Source: JAAGZL01 sp050291365 (GTDB lineage: Bacteria > Pseudomonadota > Gammaproteobacteria > Chromatiales > Chromatiaceae). Taken from it: 64,000 nucleotides of DNA. The notes under the pieces are model-generated. The model was not told where the DNA came from. It saw only the letters and a list, made by a program, of their open reading frames with translations, and did not search any database. The position numbers were made by a program, and so were the translations under genes. Below are positions 40,617 to 49,590 of this stretch, one piece after another (positions within the stretch are counted from its first letter, which is position 1; every line of letters starts with the position of its first letter). The stretch covers positions 124,001 to 188,000 of the forward strand of contig JBNKJS010000041.1 of the NCBI GenBank assembly GCA_050291365.1, written 5' to 3'.

Positions 40617-42188
40617 TTAGATCTGCCGTACCTGAATATTCAGGGTCTGGATGCGATAGGCGATCTGTCTTGGGGTCATATCCAGCAACCGGGCCGCCTT
40701 AGCCTGAACCCAGCCAGCCTTTTCCAGAGCTGCGATCACCCGCTCCCGTTCATCCAGGTTCGGGTCATTGAGATCCACCGCAGCAGCACTGCCAGCAGCT
40801 GTCTCCGGCACCTCCACCATAGCCCCGTTCAGACCTGCCAGGTCTAGGGCCTTTTGATCTATGTGGCCGTTTTCGCTCATCACAGCTGCACGCTCCAAGC
40901 GGTTCTCCAGCTCACGCACATTGCCAGGCCAGTTATAACGCATCAGAATTTTTAGCCCACTGTCATCAATTGTGAGCTCACGCCCCTGGCCGCTTCCGAT
41001 CTTATTGATAAGAAATTTAGTGAGATCTGGAATATCCGCCACCCGGTCACGTAAAGGTGGCATATTGATCGGCATTACATTAAGCCGGTAATAGAGATCT
41101 TCCCGGAAGTTACCTTTCTGTACCTCCTCCTCCAGATTTCTATTGGTGGCAGCCACAACCCGTACATCAACCTTCTGGGTCTTGGTACCGCCCACTCGTT
41201 CAAACTCTCCCTCCTGCAACACCCGCAACAGCTTGGCCTGAAATGCCGGACTGATCTCGCCGATCTCATCCAAAAACATAGTGCCGCCGTGGGCCTGCTC
41301 AAAACGCCCCTTACGCTGATTGACTGCTCCGGTGAAGGCTCCCTTCTCATGACCGAACAGTTCTGACTCCAACAAGTTATCCGGCAGGGCGGCACAGTTG
41401 AGTTTAATAAACGAAGCATTAGCGCGCGGAGAGTTATAGTGTATGGCGTTGGCTATCAGTTCCTTACCGGTGCCGGATTCACCACGCACCAACACAGTGG
41501 TATCCCACTTGGATACCTGACGTACCTGTTCGAAAACAAAACGCATACCCTGGGTATGGCCCACCATATTGGAGAAGCCATGGTCACCCTTAACCTTGCG
41601 TCGCAGTGAATCACGTTCATGCTCTATGGCCTTCTGGGTATCTTTTACCTTACGCGCCAACAACAGACTCTGCCCAATAAGGCTGGCTACCATCTGCATA
41701 AAACGGCTGCACTTAACTTTGCCCCATTCTGAATCCATTGGCTGAGCGGTCAATACCCCGACTGGATCATCGTCTAAAGTGATTGGCACACCAATAAATG
41801 GAAGGTCGGCATCATAAACACCCAAACGATCAAGGAAACGCTGATCGTCTCCCAATCTAGGTATGATCAACGGCTCTGCCAACGACATAATGGATCCGAG
41901 CATACCCTCTCCCGGTTTGTAACGTACCGAATCAACTGGAAGTGGATCCTGCTTGTGTAGCGCACTGATGAATAAATCTCCCGACTCTTCATCCAGCAAA
42001 CTCAGCATACCGTGATCCAGCTTGGCGTAGTCGTGCAACACCTCCAGCACCGCAACCAATGTTTCACGAAAATCTAGAGACTGGTTGAGCACACGGCTAA
42101 CCTGATATAGGGCCTCAAGCTCTGTCTCAAAGGCAGAACAACAACCTTCACTGTTTGTAGAAACAGGTATCTCAACAGAATTAGCCAC
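40617..42188 (-). CDS. nifA: NifA, sigma-54-dependent activator of nif genes
   Basis: A 523-residue enhancer-binding protein. GAF domain (about 25-170), AAA+ domain (about 205-440) with Walker A GESGTGKE (236-243) and the sigma-54 loop GAFTGA (283-288), then a Fis-type helix-turn-helix at 485-520 (AARLLDMTPRQIAYRI). The linker between AAA+ and the helix-turn-helix has no cysteine pair, so it should rely on NifL rather than sense oxygen itself. Its start overlaps the nifL stop by one base. It is expected to bind the TGT-N10-ACA sites before nifH, nifE and nifB. Confidence 0.95.
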   Translation of the reverse strand: MANSVEIPVSTNSEGCCSAFETELEALYQVSRVLNQSLDFRETLVAVLEVLHDYAKLDHGMLSLLDEESGDLFISALHKQDPLPVDSVRYKPGEGMLGSIMSLAEPLIIPRLGDDQRFLDRLGVYDADLPFIGVPITLDDDPVGVLTAQPMDSEWGKVKCSRFMQMVASLIGQSLLLARKVKDTQKAIEHERDSLRRKVKGDHGFSNMVGHTQGMRFVFEQVRQVSKWDTTVLVRGESGTGKELIANAIHYNSPRANASFIKLNCAALPDNLLESELFGHEKGAFTGAVNQRKGRFEQAHGGTMFLDEIGEISPAFQAKLLRVLQEGEFERVGGTKTQKVDVRVVAATNRNLEEEVQKGNFREDLYYRLNVMPINMPPLRDRVADIPDLTKFLINKIGSGQGRELTIDDSGLKILMRYNWPGNVRELENRLERAAVMSENGHIDQKALDLAGLNGAMVEVPETAAGSAAAVDLNDPNLDERERVIAALEKAGWVQAKAARLLDMTPRQIAYRIQTLNIQVRQI

Positions 42189-43792
42189 TAACGACCCTCC
42201 TCGCCAACGCCATTAAGCGGTAGGCTGACTCGTACCCTACAACCTCCATTGAGTGGAGAATCTATAACCATACTGCCGCCATGACTGGCGACTACTTCTT
42301 GGGCCATGGTCAGACCCATTCCTGCATGTCCACGTCTCTGCCTCCATCCACTGTAAAAGGGTTCGAACACCTTAAATCGAATAGCCTCTTCAATGCCGAG
42401 ACCATTATCAATAATGTCCACTTCTAAAAACTCACCACTCTCTCTACTGATAATCTGAATTTCCCGATGTGATCTGCCTGACTCTTTAAGTGCATCAAGG
42501 GCGTTATCCAGCAGATAATTAAATAGACTGCGGATGGCGTTCGGATAGGCGCTCATGGATGGCAACACCAGGGCCGGTTTCCAATCCACCACAATCCCGT
42601 AAGCCAGATGTTGCCCTGTCTTCAGGCTGAGGACGTCATGCAAAATCTCATTAAGATTCACCGGTGCTGGCTGTTCCACCTGAATATCAGGCAATGCCGC
42701 ATGCATGCTCTGTAGTGCCTTGTCGCCAGACTCCAGCAACTGATTTAAAACCGTCCGAAACCCATCTCCCTGACGCATCTCCTCAGGCATGGAGAGTGCT
42801 GCTCGAATAACATTCAATGGCGCCTGTAGCTGGAAGATGGCGCCAGATATCGACTCTTGGATACTCTGCATCATCTGTTGCTCAGCCATACCGGCACGGA
42901 TGGCGTTCATCCTGGCCTCTTGAGTCTTGCGTCTGCTTGCGGTGATCTCATTGGCCACCAGCAACAAACAGTTATTTGATGCATCAGAATCCTGAAAATA
43001 GTTATGGGCTGCCTCATCCAGCTCCGTCATATTTACTACTGAACAAGTGAACCAGCGTGGGCCCCTGCCACCTGGCAGGTCTAGCCGAACTTCGCGGTTA
43101 CTCAAGCCGGAGTCTGTCCCGCTACCCATCGCATCTAGAAACAGATGGGCCGGCTCTTCACCCTTGAGATCTGCCCGAAGAGATTTGTAGGCCTGGTTGT
43201 CCAAAAGCACCTTGCGTTCCCTATCCAACAGGGACACCACAACCGGAGCCAGGTCCAGAACCGACTCGGTCATGGCCTTCTGAAACTCCAACTGCTGTCC
43301 AAGTTGGTGCATCTCTGTTACATCTCGGTGCATACCCAGGTGATATCTGGTCTTACCATCGCTCTGAACTGGTGCAATCATGAGCTCGGCCAGATATTCA
43401 CTACCGTCTTTGCGGTTGTTGACCAGTGAACCGCGCCACACCTTGCCCTTATCAATAGTTGCCCACAGCTCTTTATAGATACGCTCAGGGGTGGAGGAAC
43501 TGGAGAGGATAGACTGGTTCTGACCCACAGCCTCTGATCGGCTGTAACCCGTTAATTTTTCAAAGGTTTCATTGACATAGAGTATGCGAGCACTCTTATC
43601 AGTTATAGAAATGGCGATGGGCGCCTGATCCACTGCTTTGAGGAAAACCCGCGGAGAAAGGACCATGTCACTATCCGCCACAGCAGCGAACGCCTGCAAC
43701 ACCTCGGCCGGTGTTCCATCAGGGGGCGACTTTAGGAACCGACTGACCTCTATGGCCATGAAATCGGGGTCATCAACAGCATGGGTTCCCAT
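42188..43792 (-). CDS. nifL: NifL, redox and nitrogen sensor that inhibits NifA
   Basis: A 534-residue protein. PAS1 (about 45-155, flavin-binding type, with YVNETFEKLTGYSRSEAVGQ), a second PAS (about 175-280), a helical H-domain (about 295-390) and a C-terminal ATPase-like domain with NYLLDNALDAL, DNGLGIEE and GHAGMGLTMAQE. In the H-box the place of the phosphorylated histidine reads FQLQAPLNVI, with no His, as expected of NifL, which inhibits NifA by binding. A possible sigma-54 promoter lies at 43833-43847. Confidence 0.92.
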   Translation of the reverse strand: MGTHAVDDPDFMAIEVSRFLKSPPDGTPAEVLQAFAAVADSDMVLSPRVFLKAVDQAPIAISITDKSARILYVNETFEKLTGYSRSEAVGQNQSILSSSSTPERIYKELWATIDKGKVWRGSLVNNRKDGSEYLAELMIAPVQSDGKTRYHLGMHRDVTEMHQLGQQLEFQKAMTESVLDLAPVVVSLLDRERKVLLDNQAYKSLRADLKGEEPAHLFLDAMGSGTDSGLSNREVRLDLPGGRGPRWFTCSVVNMTELDEAAHNYFQDSDASNNCLLLVANEITASRRKTQEARMNAIRAGMAEQQMMQSIQESISGAIFQLQAPLNVIRAALSMPEEMRQGDGFRTVLNQLLESGDKALQSMHAALPDIQVEQPAPVNLNEILHDVLSLKTGQHLAYGIVVDWKPALVLPSMSAYPNAIRSLFNYLLDNALDALKESGRSHREIQIISRESGEFLEVDIIDNGLGIEEAIRFKVFEPFYSGWRQRRGHAGMGLTMAQEVVASHGGSMVIDSPLNGGCRVRVSLPLNGVGEEGR

Positions 43793-43832
43793 GATAATTC
43801 CAATCTCTCAGTAATAACCTAAGCAACTATCT

Positions 43833-43847
43833 GCAATATCCAGACCA
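43833..43847 (-). promoter_or_regulatory. Possible sigma-54 promoter of nifLA
   Basis: Minus strand TGGTCTG-GATA-TTGC keeps GG-N10-GC and the TTGC end but lacks the CACG/CATG core. No TGT-N10-ACA was found upstream. The predicted leader would be about 30 bases. Weaker than the three other sites. Confidence 0.42.
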
Positions 43848-43912
43848 ATTGACCTTATGATGTAGGTGCCAACTCCTCTGGGAAATTCCAGATCAGGACA
43901 ACAGCAGTACAA

Positions 43913-43936
43913 ATCGCCCGCAGGAGCCTGCTCCTA
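43913..43936. repeat. REP-like palindrome upstream of nifL
   Basis: ATCGCCCGCAGGAGCCTGCT at 43913, reverse-oriented member of the GTAGGAGCCC...GGGCGAT family, in the divergent region between nifL and the OpgC-like gene. Confidence 0.65.
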
Positions 43937-44015
43937 AAATAAGTTTGTCCCAATCACTTGTTGTCCGCTATCCTCCGGATACTGATTAACTCAACCATAG
44001 TGCAAAACAAAAAAA

Positions 44016-45224
44016 ATGGGTTCATCACCCCTACAGCAGGCAGCTATAAATCCAAGCATCAGCTGGGCCTACCCGGGCCTGGATAGAAGGGATCTGCGCC
44101 TGGATTTCATGCGCGGCCTTATAATGATCTATCTAATAGTGGTGCACATGGAGTACTTCTCACTGTTCTCGCTGTTTGCATGGGAGAGACTGGGTATTGT
44201 CTCCAGCGCCGAGGGTTTTGTGCTGCTATCTGGCCTGGTGGTAGGCTTGGTCTATGGCAAGCGGGCCAAAAAGGAAGGTATGTTGTCTGCTGCTAAGAGG
44301 TTGTGGCAACGGGCCTTCAAGCTTTATCAGGCGAATCTGTTTGTCATATTGAGTATCGCCCTGCTGGGCCTGATACCTTTTATTAATGTGTATGACATAA
44401 CCCATTGGTGGGTTCCTGGCGAAGCAACTCACGCCTATTATCTCTATCCAGCTGATACTGCCCCATGGTGGGAGTGGTTGTGGAAAGCAGTGACTCTACA
44501 GATTGGACCTCATCAGTATCAGATCATCGGTCTATACGTGGTACTACTAAGCCTTTCGCCCCTGGCCATCTACCTTTTGATGCGTGGCTACTGGAGTTGG
44601 ATCTTACTAGCATCCTGGGTTGTATATATCACCAACCTGTTTCTTATGATTCGCATCACACCAACCAAGTTCGAACTGGGGTTTCCACTGCTGACCTGGC
44701 AACTACTCTTCTTCAACGGTTTGGTAATAGGCTTTTATCGCGAACAGATATTGGGCTGGTTAGTAGCAGACAAAAACCGCTGGGTATATTGGTTAGCCGG
44801 ATTTATATGTGTGGGATTTATATTTCTCGGCTTCAACTCCCCCCAACCCATGTTCTGGCCCTGGAAGACATTTTCCTTCATACCCCCCGATACCTTTTTG
44901 AGCATCCATGGATTTTGGTTTAACAAAACTATGCTTGGTCCGGGTAGGTTACTTAACAATGCGGCCTTGTTTATAACCATGTATGTTCTGTTGAGCCGCT
45001 ATTGGCTTGGCTTTAATAAGGCGCTGGGCTGGTTCCTGATTCCCTTGGGGCAGGCTTCTCTATATGTGTTTACAGTTCATGTGTTCATTATTCTACTGGT
45101 GATAAATATACCTATCCAGATTCTTGATAACTTTATCTTGGGCACCTTGGTTCACGGCGGAGCATTATTACTGACCTGGTTTTTGGTCAAGTACAAAGTA
45201 CTGTTTAAATGGATTCCTCGTTGA
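44016..45224 (+). CDS. OpgC-like membrane protein
   Basis: A 402-residue integral membrane protein with about ten helices. The N-terminal DLRLDFMRGLIMIYLIVVHM (about 25-44) and SSAEGFVLLSGLVVGLVYGK (about 68-87) are the OpgC signature regions. OpgC adds succinyl groups to osmoregulated periplasmic glucans; many relatives are uncharacterised acyltransferases. No opgGH genes are nearby. No good ribosome binding site precedes the ATG. Confidence 0.8.
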   Translation: MGSSPLQQAAINPSISWAYPGLDRRDLRLDFMRGLIMIYLIVVHMEYFSLFSLFAWERLGIVSSAEGFVLLSGLVVGLVYGKRAKKEGMLSAAKRLWQRAFKLYQANLFVILSIALLGLIPFINVYDITHWWVPGEATHAYYLYPADTAPWWEWLWKAVTLQIGPHQYQIIGLYVVLLSLSPLAIYLLMRGYWSWILLASWVVYITNLFLMIRITPTKFELGFPLLTWQLLFFNGLVIGFYREQILGWLVADKNRWVYWLAGFICVGFIFLGFNSPQPMFWPWKTFSFIPPDTFLSIHGFWFNKTMLGPGRLLNNAALFITMYVLLSRYWLGFNKALGWFLIPLGQASLYVFTVHVFIILLVINIPIQILDNFILGTLVHGGALLLTWFLVKYKVLFKWIPR

Positions 45225-45240
45225 TCTACTGCGATGAAGA

Positions 45241-45837
45241 TCAGCGTTGATCACATTGCACATAGTGATAAACCCCGGGCCAGATCTCTCTACCTCTATT
45301 CCCCATGACACTGACCATCCCAACACTAGCCTGTCCATAGTTATAGGGGCAACCTCTGCCGCTGTGATAGCAACATCTATCTCCGAGTATCCTACCGTAC
45401 AGTTTTCCCTTCAGCATATGCCCTAGCAAATCAGTTCTTCTTACGGCACGAAGACTACGGCATATTGAACGCTTCATTAAGTCGTTAATATTATTATTGC
45501 CCTGGCTAAGCTGTCTATCATAACTGGACCATGTTGCCTTGCGGCAACGATTGCCATCCCACCATCTGTTAATACAGGATTCTGCCTTCTTTGAAGCACG
45601 CATTCGTGCTTTGTTATGGGATGCAGCTGGAGCAGAAGCGCTGAATTTCATCCTTCCTGCATTGAGTGTTACCTTTGGGCGGTGATCTCTCCATACTCCA
45701 TCAACTTGATACTGCTCAGAGATAAAATTGATTTCAACTTTGCAGCTACGGGTTGTCCTGGCATGTGTTGTAGTCATCCAAACCAGCATAAATGCAACTA
45801 CACTGAAATATACAAAAGATCTATTTAGAATATTCAT
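45241..45837 (-). CDS. Exported cysteine-rich protein of unknown function
   Basis: A 198-residue protein with a signal peptide (MNILNRSFVYFSVVAFMLVW, cleavage after THA). The mature part is basic, with eight or so cysteines (SCKVEIN, AESCINRWW, NRCRKATW, RSICRSLR, DRCCYHSGRGCPYN) that may form disulfides. I recognise no family. Convergent with the OpgC-like gene. Confidence 0.6.
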   Translation of the reverse strand: MNILNRSFVYFSVVAFMLVWMTTTHARTTRSCKVEINFISEQYQVDGVWRDHRPKVTLNAGRMKFSASAPAASHNKARMRASKKAESCINRWWDGNRCRKATWSSYDRQLSQGNNNINDLMKRSICRSLRAVRRTDLLGHMLKGKLYGRILGDRCCYHSGRGCPYNYGQASVGMVSVMGNRGREIWPGVYHYVQCDQR

Positions 45838-46143
45838 ATTGCACCCATTCGTAGGATTTATTCACAATCACAGCTGTCCCGTTAACTCCTTCTTACTGTG
45901 TAAGAATTGACCGTAGTTTCAATATCTCAGGGCTTCTTCATGTCTATGAATTCTTCAACACCTGTTTATGCTGATATTTCATACCGTTACCACCTGCCAG
46001 TGATATAGTTAACGAGACAGTAATGATTCACAATATTTGATTTAGAACCCTCCAATACTAATCTTAGACGATTCAGCTGCTATTTCAGCGTTTAGGCTGT
46101 CTCCATTGATACATTGACCCGTTAGACATATTCTTATAGGACT
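45838..46143. other. Divergent intergenic region before the metallophosphoesterase
   Basis: AT-rich, 306 bases, no gene seen. TTGATA (46106-46111) and TATTCT (46129-46134) with 17-base spacing could be a sigma-70 promoter, but transcription would then begin only a few bases before the ATG at 46144. No other structure recognised. Confidence 0.4.
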
Positions 46144-47265
46144 ATGGGACGACTAATCTTTATATCAATATTTCTAAGTGTTCTTGCGCTGGCCAACCTC
46201 TATGTCTACCGGCGCTTCTTCTGCCAGTTAACGCCACGCCTGCATCGGGCTGGCGCAATATTGATGGGATTGGTAATGGCTGGCGAGCTGCTTTTTGTGC
46301 TGGATTTAGTCACTGGTTTGTTTCCTGAATCGCTAGCCCTCTACATAATATTAAGCAGCTTACTCGGCACCAGTTTCATTCTGTTTGTAGTTGCCCTGAT
46401 ATATGACCTGACAGTATCAGTTTCCAGGCGGGTACCTTTTAATCAAGAGAGCCGCCGCACAATAAAAGTGTTCTTTGATGCAACTGCACTTATCCTGGCT
46501 CTATCCTATCTTGGACTAGGTTTTTACCAAGGCTCACATGATCCAAAGGTGAACGATGTAGTTGTAACTATCAAGGAGTTCCCTTTTAACGGTTTCACTA
46601 TCGTGCATCTTACTGATGTGCATATCGGGCGGACACTGAGGGAAGAGTTTCTGGAAAGAGTTGTTGCCAAAACCAACTCCATGCATCCAAACATGGTGGT
46701 AATAACCGGTGACCTTTATGACCTCTCTCCCAATGAGATCAGCGATGACCTTGCACCTCTAAAGAAACTTAGTGCGCCCACATACTTCGTAACAGGCAAC
46801 CACGAATACTTTCACGGTGTTGAATCCATCCTGGAGTCGGTACGCTCTCTGGGCATGATACCGCTTAGTAACAAAGCTATACGCTTCGGCAATAAAGAAA
46901 ACTACTTCAATTTAGTTGGACTCAATGACATTACCGGCTTCCGCTTCGGCCTGCACAAACCTGATGCAGAAATTGCTTACCAGGGGGTAGACCAATCCAA
47001 ACCCACCATCGTACTATCACACCAACCCAGATCCCTATATCTGGTTAAAGATAAACGCTGCGACCTAATGTTGAGCGGTCACACCCACGGCGGACAGATC
47101 TTTCCATTTGGTTTGTTGGTAAAACTTGCCCAACCCTATATTGCCGGCCTGCATGAATTCGAGAAAGGTAAGCAGATTTTCGTCAGTCGTGGCACAGGCT
47201 ATTGGGGCCCTCCCCTGCGAGTGCTGGCGCCTAGTGAGATCAGCCGAATTGTTATTACCAACTAG
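46144..47265 (+). CDS. Membrane-anchored metallophosphoesterase
   Basis: A 373-residue protein with four membrane helices in the first 130 residues and a calcineurin-type phosphoesterase domain after residue 145: HLTDVHIG, ITGDLYD, VTGNHEYFHG, LSHQPR and LSGHTHGGQIFP give all metal-binding motifs. Relatives (YkuE type) act on phospholipid or UDP-sugar substrates. AGGA precedes the ATG. The last 16 codons of this gene occur again in two other places in the window (51380 and 60119). Confidence 0.9.
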   Translation: MGRLIFISIFLSVLALANLYVYRRFFCQLTPRLHRAGAILMGLVMAGELLFVLDLVTGLFPESLALYIILSSLLGTSFILFVVALIYDLTVSVSRRVPFNQESRRTIKVFFDATALILALSYLGLGFYQGSHDPKVNDVVVTIKEFPFNGFTIVHLTDVHIGRTLREEFLERVVAKTNSMHPNMVVITGDLYDLSPNEISDDLAPLKKLSAPTYFVTGNHEYFHGVESILESVRSLGMIPLSNKAIRFGNKENYFNLVGLNDITGFRFGLHKPDAEIAYQGVDQSKPTIVLSHQPRSLYLVKDKRCDLMLSGHTHGGQIFPFGLLVKLAQPYIAGLHEFEKGKQIFVSRGTGYWGPPLRVLAPSEISRIVITN

Positions 47266-47300
47266 AGGAGCTTGTTGTGGTAACACCAAGCCCTCACATC

Positions 47301-47360
47301 TGTAAGAGCCCAGTCTCCTGGGCGAATAGCACTCTCAAACCATCGCCCGTAGGTGCGTTA
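47301..47360. repeat. REP-like palindromes after the metallophosphoesterase
   Basis: TGTAAGAGCCCAGTCTCCTG at 47301 is a palindromic repeat member (arms GCCCAG and CTGGGC), with a partial unit (CATCGCCCGTAGGTGCG) at about 47341. Confidence 0.62.
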
Positions 47361-47428
47361 TTTGGAGTCACCCATTGGCCTGCCACCAAACCTCCAACGA
47401 CGAATACATCCTTGTCTACAAAAACCAC

Positions 47429-48112
47429 CTAAGGAAAAGGATTAGCTGCCCGATCAATTAACACATCGTGTTTCACTTCCAAGGCGATGTGGGACACCGG
47501 CAATGAGATCCCATCCAGCCATGCATTTACCGCATTGCGCTTTCTCTCTCCCGTTATTAGAAACAGTATACTTCTACTGTTTTTCAATGCCTCTGGAGTC
47601 AGACTAACGCGTTCAGGCGGTGGCTTGGGTGCGTTATGAACAGCGCAGACCAGTTGTCCCTCTGGTGATGGGTGACCGGGAAACAGGCTGGCAGTATGGC
47701 CGTCCTCTCCCATCCCCAACAACACCAGATCGAAGGGGACGGCTTTCGCTATTAGCTCCTGGTAGCTGGAGGCTGCATGTTCAGATCCCAGTTCTGCCGC
47801 TATCGGGTGGATCTGGTGCTGTGGAATGGGGACCAGGTGGCCCAGTGTTCGTTCCAATAGAGAGCTATTTCGTTGCGGGTGATCGGCTGGCAGGCAGCGC
47901 TCGTCTCCAAAATAGAGCTCCCATCGTTCCCATTGGCTCTCCGCTTCGGCCAGGAGGTTATAGGTACGCTCCGGTGTATTACCACCAGACATCACTATGC
48001 GGAAACGGCCCCGTTTACCTATGGCTTCGCTGGCTGCAGAGAGAATGCGGTCACGGGCCTCCAGGGCGACGGCCTCTGCATCTTCTAGTAGGGTCCAGTT
48101 AGCTGGTATCAC
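47429..48112 (-). CDS. pgl: 6-phosphogluconolactonase
   Basis: A 227-residue member of the PGL/NagB superfamily. FRIVMSGGNTPERTYNLL (about 37-54), WELYFGDERCLPADHPQRNS (about 63-82), LLGMGEDGHTASLFPG (about 130-145) are the phosphosugar and catalytic regions. It converts 6-phosphogluconolactone to 6-phosphogluconate. Its ATG overlaps the zwf stop by four bases, so it is the last gene of the gnd-zwf-pgl operon. Confidence 0.94.
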   Translation of the reverse strand: MIPANWTLLEDAEAVALEARDRILSAASEAIGKRGRFRIVMSGGNTPERTYNLLAEAESQWERWELYFGDERCLPADHPQRNSSLLERTLGHLVPIPQHQIHPIAAELGSEHAASSYQELIAKAVPFDLVLLGMGEDGHTASLFPGHPSPEGQLVCAVHNAPKPPPERVSLTPEALKNSRSILFLITGERKRNAVNAWLDGISLPVSHIALEVKHDVLIDRAANPFP

Positions 48113-49590
48113 TGTTCCGGATCCATGTTGTGACGCCAGTGATGCTCCTCTTTCTCGAATAGCCTTTGGCTCTCTTGCGGCCCCCAGGTACCAGCCGGGT
48201 AGGTGCGAATAAAATCACGATCCATGGACCAGGCCTGCAGTACCGGGTCTACCACACGCCAGGCGTACTCTACCTCGTCATAGCGCAGAAACAGGGAACG
48301 ATCCCCCTCAATTATATCCAGCAGCAGCTCTTCATAGGCATCGGTCTGGACATCACCTGTGTTACGCAAACTAGCATCCAGGCTGGTCTGACGGGTACGC
48401 ATCTCCAGGCCAGGCTCCTTCACCGTCATCTCTACCCGCAGGCATTCGCAGGGCTGGATCCCCAGCAGCACCCAGTTCTGTCGCATTTTTTCGATCTGGG
48501 TATCTCGGAAGAACTGTTGCGGTGGATGGCGAAAGCATATGGATATCAGGGATTGGCTCTCTACCATACGCTTGCCGGTGCGCAGGTAGATAGGGACGCC
48601 GCGCCAGCGCCAGTTATCTATGAACAGTTTGAGGGCGGCATAGGTCTCGGTGACACTCTCGGCGGGAACACCATCCTCCTGCAGATAGCCCCTTACCCTC
48701 TCCCCCTCGATGCTGCCTGTAGAGTATTGAGCGCGAAAGGCGTGGGCATTCACGGCACTGTGAGGGATGGGACGGACCGACTTCAGCACCTTAACCTTTT
48801 CATCCCGCAATGATTCCGCCTCCATAGATACCGGTGGCTCCATTGTCACCAGGGTCATGAGTTGCAGCAGGTGGCTCTGGATCATGTCGCGCATGGCACC
48901 GGCACCGTCATAGAAGGCGGCGCGGCTACCTACGCCCAGGCTTTCTGAATGAGTGATCTGGATATGGTCGATATAGTTACGGTTCCACAGGGGCTCCATC
49001 ATTACGTTGGCGAAGCGGAACACCAGTACGTTCTGTACCGTACTCTTACCCAGATAGTGGTCGATGCGGTAGAGCTGCTCCTCCTTCAGGTAACGGGAGA
49101 TCCTTGCCTGCAGGACTTTGGCGCTCTCAAGGTCATAGCCGAAGGGCTTTTCAATAACCACCCGACGCCATCCGCTATCCTCAGCAAGAAGCTGGGATGC
49201 ACTTAGATGTTCCACCACCACACCAAACTCAGCAGGGCGAATAGCCATGTAGAAGGCGATATTTTTCGGAAACCCGCTACCCTCTTCGATCTGTTGCCGC
49301 ACTCCTTGATACATGGCTGTATCATTCAAGTCTCCCTGGACATAGTGCAGCCGCTGGGAGAAACGGGCAAAGGTCTCCTCCACCAAACCGCCCCGCGCCT
49401 TGGCGGCCACCCATTTACGTACCTCTCCGACGCATCGCTCACTATCCCAGGGGCGACGCCCCAGCAGCAGGATACAGGTCTGCTCCGAAAGCTTATTCGC
49501 CTCTTCTAGGTGGTAGAGGGCCGGCATCAGCTTCTGCCGCGAGAGGTTGCCGGTGGCGCCGAAGATCACATAGGTACAGGGCTGTGGCAT
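48109..49590 (-). CDS. zwf: Glucose-6-phosphate 1-dehydrogenase
   Basis: A 493-residue enzyme. NADP-binding FGATGNLSRQKLMPALYHL (about 9-27), catalytic RIDHYLGKSTVQN (about 176-188) with the active-site His, and EKPFGYDLESA before it. First step of the oxidative pentose phosphate pathway, producing NADPH. The ATG overlaps the gnd stop by one base. Normal length. Confidence 0.95.
   Translation of the reverse strand: MPQPCTYVIFGATGNLSRQKLMPALYHLEEANKLSEQTCILLLGRRPWDSERCVGEVRKWVAAKARGGLVEETFARFSQRLHYVQGDLNDTAMYQGVRQQIEEGSGFPKNIAFYMAIRPAEFGVVVEHLSASQLLAEDSGWRRVVIEKPFGYDLESAKVLQARISRYLKEEQLYRIDHYLGKSTVQNVLVFRFANVMMEPLWNRNYIDHIQITHSESLGVGSRAAFYDGAGAMRDMIQSHLLQLMTLVTMEPPVSMEAESLRDEKVKVLKSVRPIPHSAVNAHAFRAQYSTGSIEGERVRGYLQEDGVPAESVTETYAALKLFIDNWRWRGVPIYLRTGKRMVESQSLISICFRHPPQQFFRDTQIEKMRQNWVLLGIQPCECLRVEMTVKEPGLEMRTRQTSLDASLRNTGDVQTDAYEELLLDIIEGDRSLFLRYDEVEYAWRVVDPVLQAWSMDRDFIRTYPAGTWGPQESQRLFEKEEHHWRHNMDPEQ

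Noticed and set aside
47620..48102. Plus-strand open frame opposite pgl
   Set aside because: pgl motifs and operon overlap with zwf are convincing; the opposite frame has no recognisable features.
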